Positions 12,347 to 22,796 of a stretch of DNA of 64,000 nucleotides are shown here, in pieces. The stretch is from Trichobilharzia regenti. Taxonomy: Eukaryota; Platyhelminthes; Trematoda; Strigeidida; Schistosomatidae. The stretch covers positions 41,017,459-41,081,458 of the forward strand of contig OX235265.1 of assembly GCA_944472135.2 (NCBI GenBank), written 5' to 3'. The stretch's first letter is position 1, and each line of letters starts with the position of its first letter. A program made the translations under genes and the position numbers. The notes beneath the pieces were generated by a model. It did not search any database. It saw nothing but the letters and a program-made list of their open reading frames with translations, and was not told where the DNA came from.

Positions 12347-12850
12347 ATTTATTCGCACAAGTAGAATTACGTTTCACAGGAACTGGTTTTATCAGAACTT
12401 GACTCTTACCATATCGACTGCATATCAATTCGATCAAAAAACAAGTCTGCACATAAAATTCACAAGGCAGATAGACATGATACTCTGGGATCGAAATTGT
12501 ATTTGATAGTTAATGTAACATTCTATGGATCAAACATAAAAACTTTCAAAGTTCTGTTTATTTTTAAATAAAAACCATCCATAAGAAGTGTTTTTAAACT
12601 CTGTTTAATTTAAAGAAATAGTCAAATTTAAGCAGCAGTAGAGACAATCAATGTTTGCTTGTGTAGTATAACTGTTTTCTAAGCAAAACCTTTCTCATTC
12701 AATCAACTGAAACAAGGTAACTGACACTTCATGCTATTAATTAGTGCTACAGCTGTAAATGATTTCCTCCCACTAGAATGAGTACACATTTCATGGTAAT
12801 TTTCAAGTCACCGATGAGCATTTCATACTGTTGATTAAATTCAAGGATTC
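12347..12850. other. Intergenic, nothing recognised
   Basis: No coding or repeat signal recognised. Confidence 0.4.
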
Positions 12851-12988
12851 TTCAGCTTGGCATGTCACGAAAAGGATTTCCAACGAGTTGCAGACTTTTA
12901 TCAACAGCTGCTTTCGCTGGCTCCATATTGAAGATAAAATGGCCAACCAGAAAGAATTAGCAACAAAGAGACAACCAAAAGCCGATTC
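12851..12988 (+). mobile_element. RTE-like fragment (subfamily iii), 5' half, interrupted
   Basis: It matches 59141-59260. The copy stops abruptly at the start of a PLE and resumes at 14599, so the PLE probably inserted into this RTE copy. Confidence 0.7.
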
Positions 12989-13000
12989 CCCTACCATGCT

Positions 13001-13591
13001 CTAGCTAGATGGTTAGTAAATATTCTCAAACCTTTGCATGAGAAGATAGTGAAATCTAGCGTCAAAGATGTATCTGAATTCGTAGACAAAATAAAAGATA
13101 TTACTATCAAGGACAAAACCATGATATCTATGGACATAACATCGTTATTCACAAATGTACACCCCATAGAAACGGTTAACTACGTATGTGAAGAATTGAA
13201 TAACCAGTGGATGAATATTGGTATCCGTACTGAAATCCTAAAAGAATTGTTATTAAGATCTACCATGACTGTAAACCTCAAATATGACGGCAGGCTTTAC
13301 AGGCAAGTGGACGGGATGGCGACGGGCTCCCTACTGGGTCTCATTCTGGCTGATTTCTTCCCAAGTAAGCTAGAAAATGGACCTTTGAACAACTTTATCA
13401 GTAAGCTCTCATTTTATTGCCGATATATGGTTGATACCTTCATCCTTTGTGATAATGGTTCTGATAGGAGTACAATAATTACTGAATTCAAGAAGCACAT
13501 TCGATTATGGAATTCACATGCGAAGAGGAATCTCAAGACAGAATTGCGTTCCTGGATGTCTTACTTACAAGAAAAGCAGATGGTAGCATAA
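13001..13591 (+). pseudogene. PLE reverse transcriptase, partial
   Basis: This is the 3' half of a Penelope-type reverse transcriptase. Motif A reads MISMDITSLFTNV with its catalytic aspartate. Motif B reads MATGSLLGLILADFF, against the usual MGSPLGP-like sequence. Motif C reads RYMVDTF, where PLEs have RYVDDTF, so the first of the two catalytic aspartates is replaced and the enzyme must be dead. The open frame 13034-13591 starts at an internal Met; similarity extends upstream to about 13000 (ARWLVNILKP), so that Met is not a true start. Confidence 0.8.
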
Positions 13592-13677
13592 AAAGAAATT
13601 TGCATAGAAAAAGTACTTAGACAGGACAATATACACATTTTTACAGCTTCGTTCCTATCAAGTACAAAAGAAATTTA

Positions 13678-14340
13678 GTGAAGACCCTCAGCCACAGAGT
13701 TAGAGCTATATGCTCAGAAGACGTAATTGAAGATGAATTAAGCATTGTATATGATACTTTGATCGAAAATGGTTATCCCGATAAATTTATCGAGAAACAC
13801 ATGACAAAGAAGGCAGAAAAGGACTGCTCACTATCTGTAAACAAGAAGCCACTTTATATACGGCTAAAATTAAAGGGCGATATACCAGGTGAGATAATTA
13901 CGAAGAAATTAAGAAAATCGGTTCAGAGAACTTTTAATGCTGGCGAACTACATGTATTATTCTCTACACGACCGATGGTGATTCCTCGACTGAAAGATGA
14001 AGTACCTAGACTAGCTGGCCACTTCCAATTGTATCTGCCAATTCATCTGACCCTGTGGTGGAGCGAGTTATATCGGCCAATGCTCTAGGAACTTGATTTT
14101 TCGTGCTCGCTTGAGAACATCTCCTACCATGGCTAAGTAAAGGTGTAGTGAAAACCATTAACTGTTCGATATTGCACCATCTGGGGCAAACCGGCCACCG
14201 GGTGCCTAATAAATTGCCAAAATCATCCAAGCACCGTTTGCTCCAAACACCAGAGGCTATTGCAGTTCACCTCAAATAACCAGTACTCTGTGTTCAAAAG
14301 AAGCAAGTCCAGCCCCTACTACTGCCTTGCCCGGTCTTCA
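13678..14340 (+). pseudogene. PLE linker and GIY-YIG endonuclease remnant
   Basis: The open frame 13678-14088 carries the PLE linker (ELSIVYDTLIENGYP, LYIRLKLKGDIPGEI, LHVLFSTRPMVIPRLKDEVP). The frame then shifts into CGGASYIGQCSRNLIFRARL (about 14051-14110), the GIY-YIG core with SYIG intact, and shifts again into GQTGHRV and EAIAVHL. A final LCVQK (about 14291) matches the end of the domain. Multiple frameshifts and a stop after TMAK make it non-functional. Confidence 0.75.
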
Positions 14341-14598
14341 GTAGAGACTATATAAATTCATGAATTTGTAATATTATCTTTCCTAACTTTTCTGATATTC
14401 AGCTTGTTTTATGTTGATGCTATTCAGCTGTAATCTTTAGATATTATTGATTCTATGTTATTTAAACAACATTAATGTTGTTCATAACACCAATTCATTC
14501 ATTCACTATTGTGTGTATACAACTGTAGAATCTGATGATGAAGTTATCGAAAATAGTACTCTTTGTTCAGTATCCATTCTTTTGAAAATTTTAATCAG

Positions 14599-14895
14599 TT
14601 AAAATATCTAGGAGGAAATGCAGATGAATATGGCATACGCCAATAAGGAGGGAGTCGAATGACATCGTGTACAATGCAGGCCATCGTTGGAGTGGAATCC
14701 CAGTGACAAGCGACAAGTGAGTCGTCACATCGAGGGTAACATGGAGATCGTTCAAGGAGGAGATGAGAAATTTTATGGAAAATCGCGCACCCAGTTGAAG
14801 AGGATAGCAGAAAATAGGAGAAACAAGGAGATATGTTGTTGAATCCCTGTGTTCCACTTGGAACCCAAGGAAATCATAATAATAATAATAATTCT
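14599..14895 (+). mobile_element. RTE-like fragment (subfamily iii), 3' half
   Basis: This continues the copy interrupted at 12988. It ends with the hairpin GTTCCACTTGGAAC and an AAT tail; a further AAT run (14909-14930) follows. Confidence 0.75.
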
Positions 14896-14930
14896 GCAGC
14901 TTTGAATGATAATAATAATAATAATAATAA
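14878..14930. repeat. AAT microsatellites at an RTE tail
   Basis: Two AAT runs separated by about 17 bp. RTE tails in this window regularly end in such triplets. Confidence 0.8.
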
Positions 14931-16426
14931 TCCAGGCCATAAGATCGATATTTAGAGTGTACTAAGACTCATTTCCTGCAATTGAATAAAAACAAATATC
15001 CATCATGAGTTATTGACCTAAACTATTTTAGAATAACTCAGATTAATTACAGGATTAATCAAGGTATACACTTCATACGTTCAAATTATAATTAATTAGT
15101 TTCCTATTATCAAATAAAATGTGCTTCAATATATAGATGTGTTAAAAAGATTTATTATTATTATTATTATTATTTTGGTAAAATTGCGTTAATCATACGC
15201 AAATAACCACAGTCTCATCAGTTCATCTGATAACAATCTTCTTATAGGTATATTCACTGAATCTTTTTTAAACTACAAAAAATAAATCAAGGTATGCAAG
15301 CGTAGTTGTGAACTTTATTTTTTCAGTTGACCTTTAGAAACATGTTATGAACTTTACATTACCAATTTCATATACATAAAATATACAGTAATTTATGTGA
15401 TAAATACTGTTAAATTTCTACGCTGATTCTGTTTTGTTGTTTACTGTGATAAGTAATGCGTGTTTTACGTGTTAGATGTAAGTGGCCTATTTCATACTTA
15501 AATAACTTGAAAACATTTCATGGAAAAAACATGAAAAAACCAAAAAAAACCAAAAAACAATTTGGTTATTGGTTTTGAAATAGATTATAATAGAATTCAG
15601 AAAAATAAAATTCTGCCTTTTCGAAATTAGTCAGCTTGATAATATCAAATAAGTAAGAGGAGAACATATTGAGTGACTGTTTCAATGAGGTTAAAGTACC
15701 GATAATGCTAGAAACTAGTCACTACAATCTCACAAAATCAATCATAAGTGACTTAAAGACCTAGGTGAACTACAATAGTGGATGGGAGAAGAATAGATGT
15801 TCCACACTGAGAAGTATCCAGTGTGATTATACCTTCCTATTAACGACGATAATTACTCCGTTCAAGTTCAGGTTGGCTCATCAGCGGGAATCTAAGTACA
15901 TCTAAACATGGTACTCATTAAAGGGAAAAATACATTTTCAGCCATCGTTAAACACCATTAATTTTTCAAAGAAAATCCAAGGCAGTAATGAACCAATGGC
16001 TGGAAGACTTTTAGATATTAGATAATGATAATGGAAACATGTCAGTTAAATAAATATCCTGTCTAACTGAAACACTGATCGCAGTTTAACTAGATTCATT
16101 ATAAGCTCCATCCTTTTCGTATACCTCATTAATCTCCAGGTTACTGTAAACAAGTTGATTTACATCGAAGTATGTGTGAATTCTGTTCTTTGTTGTATGT
16201 CTAAGCGTTTTTCATACTTTCTTCTTACAGTCAAATGCTCCAAATAGTACATAACTAAAAAAAATAAACAGTTTTATTGCTACTGAAATAATTTCCACAG
16301 ATTTTGCGTTTATTTTAACCGAACCTCTCATACAAGATGCCAGTGTCTAACCTACTCCTTAACTTTGACTCTTGTTCATGTTATTGACAACAATAGAAAA
16401 CTAGAATTATTTATTATTATTATTTT
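14931..16426. other. Intergenic, one ATT microsatellite
   Basis: No gene seen. An ATT run is at about 15151-15174 and an A-rich CAAAAAAAACC tract near 15530-15560. Confidence 0.4.
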
Positions 16427-16605
16427 TTGATTACAGCTTGATTCCACACCGTATTTTTGGTACAAGTATGGAATTTTCAGCATGTCATATTGGTAGCCCA
16501 AATTTTGCGGGCTCTCCATGGATATCAGGTGTGCGTCGGCAGCGGATCGAACCTAGGACCATGTGCATGGTCGGCGAGAGTCCTAACTACTGCGCCACCA
16601 ACGCA
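16427..16605 (-). mobile_element. tRNA-derived SINE, family B variant with a different tail
   Basis: Read on the - strand it begins with the tRNA-like head of family B (box A-like region, then box B-like GGTTCGATCC) but continues into a tail unlike that of the other B copies. The tail ends in GGTGTGGAATCAAGCTGTAA and an A-rich stretch. A second copy with the same tail is at 26285-26470. Confidence 0.75.
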
Positions 16606-16606
16606 T

Positions 16607-17517
16607 TACTGATCAATTTATCACTGCAATTTATGTTAAACAAGCATTAGGAGTGATATGTGGTAAAGAAACTTCCCTTAAATCCTGGTTGGAAGCCCAT
16701 TGTTTAAAGATGAAAATGATAGCAGTAAATATTATTTTATTACATCTCCTTGAAGCTGTAGATTTATTCAATAAAATCTTTTAGCTGTCAGCAAATACTG
16801 AAGACTGAAACTTTAATACAAATGTCTTCCAATAACACAGTTACCAGTTTGCGAATCACGTCGACTTTCCCAAATCTTCATGTATAAAATAACACTGAAT
16901 TTTTGGATAACCGACTTTCAAGAGTTTAGAAATACTTTCATGCAGCCAGGTACGATTACCTGCGATTTATCAATATTTCTTACCGTAAAATGTCTAACCG
17001 GACTATAGAGATGTAAGAAGAACCATTTGCTAATCTAAAATCATAGAGTTTTCATCGAGTTCATAAACCTAACAACTTAATGTATAGCTACAAAGTGTGG
17101 AATGGTTTTCACTTTATTTAAAGTAGAAGTTCTTACTGACCTCAATGTTGTCCTTTTCCTGCTAGTGACAGTAGGTCTAACTATGCTTTTAAAATCACTT
17201 TTTACGAGTGACGTTGAATATATGCTTATCAGCTTCTACCAACTTTGAACCTCCTTGACTAAATGAACAGATCTGTCAATTCAGTTTTTAAGTCTTCTGT
17301 TTTCTTGAAGACTACATTGTGCAGAATACTGCACTGTCTACAAATCATTATTTCCGTTTATCCAGACAAAAATATATAGGTTATATATTTGCAGGATAAA
17401 TTATACTATTTTCAAAGCAATAAAAAAATAAACAGTTGGTAGACGGACTGATTGAACAATCTATAGGGCTTAGTGGATAAAATATTCAACAATTATCGAA
17501 TTTTATTTAAAATTACT
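16607..17517. other. Intergenic, nothing recognised
   Basis: No supported feature. Confidence 0.4.
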
Positions 17518-17531
17518 AATATTACGTGTGT

Positions 17532-18819
17532 CTGCCTCAACTTTATAGACATTGAGAAGGCCTTCACCAGACAGCGTTGACCGCGAAGTAATTTGGAAAC
17601 TACTCGAGTACTATGGCGTACCCCAAATATTCATCTACCTTATTCAACAGCTGTACGACAACGGCACATGTCAAGTCATCCACAACGGAAACCTCAGAGA
17701 GGCGTTTGGAGTAAACACAGGAGTCAGACAAGGGTGTTTATTATCACCAATGAATGATATTCCTAATTGTGGTGGACTGACTGGATTATGCGCCAGACAG
17801 TGAGTGGGAAACGAGAAGACAGGGATATCCTGGACAAACCGACGTGAAGAACCTAGAATACCTGGATTTCGCGCCTGGATGATTTATGTTTGATGTCACA
17901 CAAAATTAAATACCTACAAGCAAAAACACACCGACAAACTGGTCGAAGAAACAGCCAGCCGAAACAGGACTCCAGGTAAACATAGACAAGACGGAGGTGA
18001 TGAAAATAACCAACGACCGCCACCAACAACAACAACAGCATCCACATCCAGCACCAATCACCATCAACTGGAGGGATTTGAAAGAGGTTACTTCATTCAC
18101 TCACTTATCTACGGAGCATTGTCTCAACTACACACAGTCGGAACGGACGACGATGTTAAATCGAGCGAGAATCGAATCGGGAAGGCGAGCGAGAAACACA
18201 TCAACATCATCAACCTGAAACAACCAATTTGGAAATCTCCGTCACTCAGCCACCATCAACAACAAAATTCAGTCGGATCTTCAATACAAACGTCAAGTCA
18301 GTCAGTTCTTCTATACGGATCAGACAGAAACTTGACGGGTGGGTCACAAAGAATATTTCCAACAGCCTGTTGCAGACCTTTATCAACCAACAACTATCTT
18401 CGCTAGCTCTATACTGAAGATCAAATGACCGGGTCGGAATCACCAGAATCACCAACAAGAAATTATGGGAACAAACAAACAAAACAAGAACCAACCAATC
18501 GCCAACTAACAAATATGCAGGAGATGGAGTGGAGATGGATGGATTGGACACTCGTGGCTGAGGAGACCGCCACTGGGTGACTTTGCGCGCGTCAGGCCAC
18601 TGGTCGAGTGGAGCCAGGCCGAAAGGGAGGGAAGTGGCGAGTGGAACGTCAGTGCAAGGGTGGGTGATATGGAGGCGATCGTGTGAAGAGGAGTTGAAAG
18701 AGTACTGACTAACATGGATGGCTGCAGATGAAAAGTACAGCAGAAGACAGAAGCAAGTGGAGCTGTGCATTTAAAGTCCTATGTTCCACTAGGAACCCAA
18801 GGGGACAATAATAATAATA
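17532..18819 (+). mobile_element. RTE-like element, micro-duplicated subfamily (ii'), 14-bp TSD
   Basis: A 5'-truncated copy with exact TSDs AATATTACGTGTGT at 17518-17531 and 18820-18833. Palm motif A (FIDIEKAF) and motif B (TGVRQGCLLSP, about 17720) are readable. In motif C a 4-nt insertion splits FADD near 17875. Compared with the copy at 32873-33737 it has many short tandem duplications, for example CACTCACT (18098-18105), GCGAGCGA (18185-18192), CAGACAGA (18321-18328), GGATGGAT (18537-18544), AACCAACC (18489-18496) and GGTGGGTG (about 18659). Reading frames are therefore scrambled. The 3' end is GTTCCACTAGGAAC plus AAT tail. Confidence 0.85.
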
Positions 18820-18833
18820 AATATTACGTGTGT

Positions 18834-19077
18834 GTTGTGTAGTGCGTTGGCGGCACAGCGGTAGACTGCTCGCCAACCGCGCATGTGACCTGAGATTCGA
18901 TACCCGCCGATGTACTCTTTTACCTCACTAAGCCAACAATAAGACTAGTAAAGAGGGAAGGTTGGTCATGAGGCTAACGACCCTATCCCGTAAAAATAAA
19001 TACCGCTGATACCGAAACTTCAAACGTCTAGCTTGGAGCCCTGTGTTCCACTGGGGAACGTAAAGGAATTTTAAGAA
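18834..19077 (+). mobile_element. tRNA-derived SINE, family B
   Basis: The tRNA-like head (GTGCGTTGGCGGCACAGCGG, then box B-like AGATTCGATACC) is followed by the family body with a CTCTTTTACC ... GGTAAAG-like imperfect stem and the tail CCCTGTGTTCCACTGGGGAACG. It abuts the RTE copy. A third copy of the 14-nt target (one mismatch) follows it at 19078-19091. Confidence 0.85.
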
Positions 19078-19091
19078 AATATTACCTGTGT

Positions 19092-20518
19092 AGTCCATTA
19101 TTTGGGAAACAGCACCACTATATTGTGTTAAAAAAATATGGTGTCATCGAAAGCTTCTTGATAAAATTTTCATAAAAAAGCAATCTGCAGTTATGTATTT
19201 TCATTGATACCCTGATGTATTTCAATCTTACATCCAGGTAGCATATTTTAAATGTGTTGAGTTAACACAACTGGTGAGGTGTACAAAATAATCACTAATC
19301 GGTTATAATTGCTGCTTCCCATCTAGCAGGTAATACAAAGACATCGACAAGCAGCATTCATGAGGAAAATTATGATTTCAGAAGAAATCCATTATCTCAT
19401 CAAATAAAATATGCCAAGAATCCTTGGTTATTTTTTGAAAATATAATTGTCCTACAAGAAATTTTGAATTATCTAGTAAGCTGAATATCTTGTGTATTGT
19501 GAGCTATTACACATCAACATATGGGTGCATAAGTGTGCATATATGATCTAAATTTGTGACAGCCTTTTAATGATTGCTTTTTTTCGGAGAATTGATGGGA
19601 TAAGCTGAGAGGAGAGGAGACACTAAACAGTTTTTAAGTATCTTTCCCAGTTTACGTTCTGTTTGTGTAGTGAGTGGTAAAAACAGAAAAATATTTCAGA
19701 AGAAAAGTGTCCACTTCAATGGGAAAACAAAAACAATAGCTGTCCACAAATAGCAGGACGGGGGGGAGTAAAATGACCGCATAACTTTCATTTCTTGTAA
19801 TTAACTAATCAAAGATGCTATTCCGTCGGTTCTTCCAACTTTCACTAGGGTACAAATTTTTAAAAATAATAAAATTTTCAGAAGTCATTTCAATCTGTGG
19901 TACTTTGTCAATTTAGATATACTTCAGCCTTTCAAAAAATTTTTAAAAAATAACTATAGACAAAGATAAACAAATAAATGAAAACAGACAACTTTATCAA
20001 GTGTCAGTTAGGAGAGAATTTGGGTTTTTCTTAAGTGAAGATAACTTGATGAAGTCACAAGTTTAATTTTGATTTACAGTAGACTGACTGGTTATCCAGA
20101 GTGATACATTTTTCATTTACTGCCATTGAAATGTCTCATATTTGATTCTAAATGATAAATCAAGTGAAATATTTAGCTAAAATCTAACACTGTCTTATAC
20201 TGAAATAAATTCCCGTACATTATTGTGTTTTCTTTCTTCACCATTCCTGAAGATCAGAGTTGTATTCTTCAGTCAAAGAAGAAATAAACAGGGGTGACGT
20301 AAATTTACGACGTCTCACGCAGGACAAGTGAAATGCTGTACTTATCGATGAATGAGTAATTACAACTATTATTATTATTGTTGTTGTTGTTGTTGTTGTT
20401 ATAATTTGATCTGGATTCCCACGGCAATCTCAAGTAACGCTTGCTAACCCTTTAGGCCCCCACCCGAAACACAACTGAGAATAAGAGACAACTAAAAATG
20501 CATTAAATTGTTAATCAC
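19092..20518. other. Intergenic, one microsatellite
   Basis: No gene seen. An ATT run passing into TTG repeats is at about 20366-20402. Confidence 0.4.
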
Positions 20519-20545
20519 AGCAAAAGCAAAAAAGAAAAGGCCTAA
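20519..20545. repeat. Target-site duplication, left copy of long TSD
   Basis: It pairs with 21656-21681; both run from AGCAAAA to AAAAGGCCTAA with a few differences. Confidence 0.75.
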
Positions 20546-21655
20546 TTTCTGCTTTATGCCAATAATGTTAGAACAAGACATATAATATTCTAATATTACA
20601 AATGGGAATATTTAAAGATTATTCCAAAAACAATACTAATGATACAACAAGGAATTTTCAGCATTCAGTACAATATTGCATCTAATTTACTCAAAAACGA
20701 CAACAACAAAAAATAAACATTACACAATAATAATAATAATAACAAAACGTTGTTATAGCAGCTATGTAGCAAATTACAGTATGCGATACGGAGAAGTATA
20801 TGCATAAAGTATAAAATTGTAGTAATAATAGTAATAACAACTAAAATAAAATAGCAAAGTTATAATTAAACGATAGAAAGGGTGATACCATAAGATTACA
20901 GAAAGATGAACGATTAAAGTGTCGATTCACTTTGCTAATTACATAGTAACTTATATGTTTCACGTCTATCAGTGTCTTCATCACATAAAATACGGGCTAA
21001 ATAGGGTATTGTAAAATTTTGTACTTAGTGGTGCGAGCATATAATTTCTTACATTGACTTCTCGTCCTACCTGATGAGATGCAAGGGGATAGGCGTGAAT
21101 AAAGGGGGTACAGGGGGTCTGACAGTACAGCCTTTGCCCATTTTGTACAGGAATTTATGTGTCTGTCGACCATATTATTGACGAGCTCACGCAGTGGCAT
21201 ACCACAAGCGCTACTCACAGCATTTAATACCCTTCGTAATATGATATAATCTTTTTTGAGAAGCCCAGGAAAGATTAATGGAGAGCAATAGAGTACAATA
21301 GGTAAAGTACAGGAGTTTACAAACTGCAGAAGTAAAGGTTGGTTGATACCTGATTGTCTAAACTTTTTAATGTAGAAAGTAAGACGAAACATTTTCTTAG
21401 AGATTGATAAGATTTGGGATGACTATGAAAGGTCAGAGGGAAGAACTAATCCAAGGTATTTAATGCTTGACTTGGTTTCGATTTCCGTGCCATCTATGCT
21501 ACAGGCATCATGGGAACTAACTAGTTCATCTAAGTCACGTCGATGCTTGAAAGTAAAGTCAACTGCCTGACATTTGGAAGGATTTAACATAAGAACATTT
21601 GACTTAGACCACTTGCTGATGTCCAACAGAAAGCTATTAAGTTTGGAGCAATCAT
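20546..21655 (-). mobile_element. Non-LTR retrotransposon (CR1/SR1-like), 5'-truncated
   Basis: A 1.1-kb copy on the - strand holding the end of the reverse transcriptase and a 3' UTR of about 450 bp. The readable part includes MLNPSKCQAVDF, SIKYLGLVLPSDLS, the conserved tryptophan-region stop (an in-frame TAG at 21423-21425 just after DLS) and AVLSDPLYPLYSRLSPCISS. Two open segments (21663-21426 and 21420-20997) are in the same frame. It is flanked by 26-27-bp near-identical direct repeats (20519-20545 and 21656-21681). Clade placement (CR1 versus jockey) is by resemblance only. Confidence 0.75.
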
Positions 21656-21681
21656 AGCAAAAACAAACAGAAAAGGCCTAA

Positions 21682-22084
21682 CACTACCCGAAGTATGCCT
21701 TTCGACGACTTTCAGTAACATTTTTAGAATTAGCTTGATTTTATAGTCCTGAAAAAAGCACTTATTGTTAGGTGATACGTTTCCGAGAATATGGCTGTTT
21801 TTCCAAATAATGTAATTCATTTCATAGTGATTGATTTTATTCAGATACGACCTGAAGTATCAAGTCTTCCTAATCAATAATCAAGCTAATGGAGTCTCAT
21901 CGGAACTAACGACTGAAAAACACGACACTTATCACCCTACCCTGACCCTATAATCTGAGCATAAGAGTGTTGGAGAAAAAAAGAGGGGAATGATAAACAT
22001 TTGTAGCTTAGGATTACAGTTATTTAAAAGTATATATTGTGTTTTTAGGCTTAGTTACAAGACTAACACAATGGAATGTTTAAA
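21682..22084. other. Intergenic, nothing recognised
   Basis: The small frame 21584-21820 (-) is an edge artefact running into the neighbouring LINE. Confidence 0.4.
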
Positions 22085-22795
22085 CCTAGACGACAGCGGC
22101 AACTCTAAAGAATAGCAGCCCAAACCGAAACTATCTAGCGAACGGATAAATGACCTTGAGCAACCAATCAGGTGACTCTGTGTTTTCCAGACTTACTTAT
22201 GGGTGCTGTACACCTTTTCCGTTGCAAATTCGCTCCAGATCTATTTTGATTACTGTGTTGGAGAACGGACTGATAAGAAGGTCGAAAAACTGCCAATGTG
22301 GAGGCGTCATTCCAATGCAAAGATACAATAAGTGCATTGATGGGTTTGTTTGTTGATGAAATGAATCTGGGCTATATCTATCAAGTGGTCAACCATACAA
22401 ATGGTTTTCTCAATCCTTTTGATGGAACTCACTAATTTCATTGAAAGTTTCTGGAGTCTTCTAAAAAGATGTATCAAATCTGTGAATGGATGAAGAAATG
22501 CAATAATATACAGTTATCTCGATGAGTTTATCTACAGGACTTGGTTTTAACATGAGTATCAAGAATCCTATGAAAAATTGGGAGGTTTTCTTGCAACATA
22601 TACGAGAACGTTGTCCCTTGTAGCTATTGTTTAACATTGCATTACTTGTATATAAACGACTTATTACAATTATGCGCCGTTGTTTTAGCCTCCTGATTGG
22701 TCGAATTTGTCCTTGTCAAGGTCATTTGTCCGTTTGCTAGGTAGTTCCGGTTTGGGCTGCTATTCTTTAGAGTTGCCACGACAGCATCCATATGT
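22085..22795 (+). mobile_element. Merlin-type DNA transposon remnant
   Basis: The ends are inverted repeats of about 80-100 bp (22090-22175 against 22690-22795), sharing CAACTCTAAAGAATAGCAGC. Inside are transposase pieces of the IS1016/ISXO2-like DDE type. An N-terminal piece at 22255-22345 reads ENGLIRRSKNCQCGG. A C-terminal piece at about 22387-22620 reads VVNHTNGFLNPFDGTH, then, after a frameshift, NFIESFWSLLKRCIKSVNG and YLDEFIYRTWF. The central catalytic part is missing, so this is an internally deleted, dead copy. I found no convincing TSD. Confidence 0.75.
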
Positions 22796-22796
22796 T

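Larger units (their letters stand above)
12989..14598 (+). mobile_element. Penelope-like element nested in an RTE copy
   Basis: This 1.6-kb 5'-truncated PLE carries, in order, part of the reverse transcriptase (about 13000-13590), the linker (13678-14040), a GIY-YIG endonuclease with frameshifts (14041-14340) and a 3' tail. The flanking halves at 12851-12988 and 14599-14895 are successive parts of a single RTE copy. Near 14532 the tail has CTGATGATGAAGTTATCGAAA, which could be a decayed hammerhead core. Confidence 0.75.

Noticed and set aside
18997..19035. Hammerhead core CTGATACCGAAAC in SINE B
   Set aside because: Spacing between the two halves is too short and stems are absent; other B copies read CTGCTAACGAAAC.
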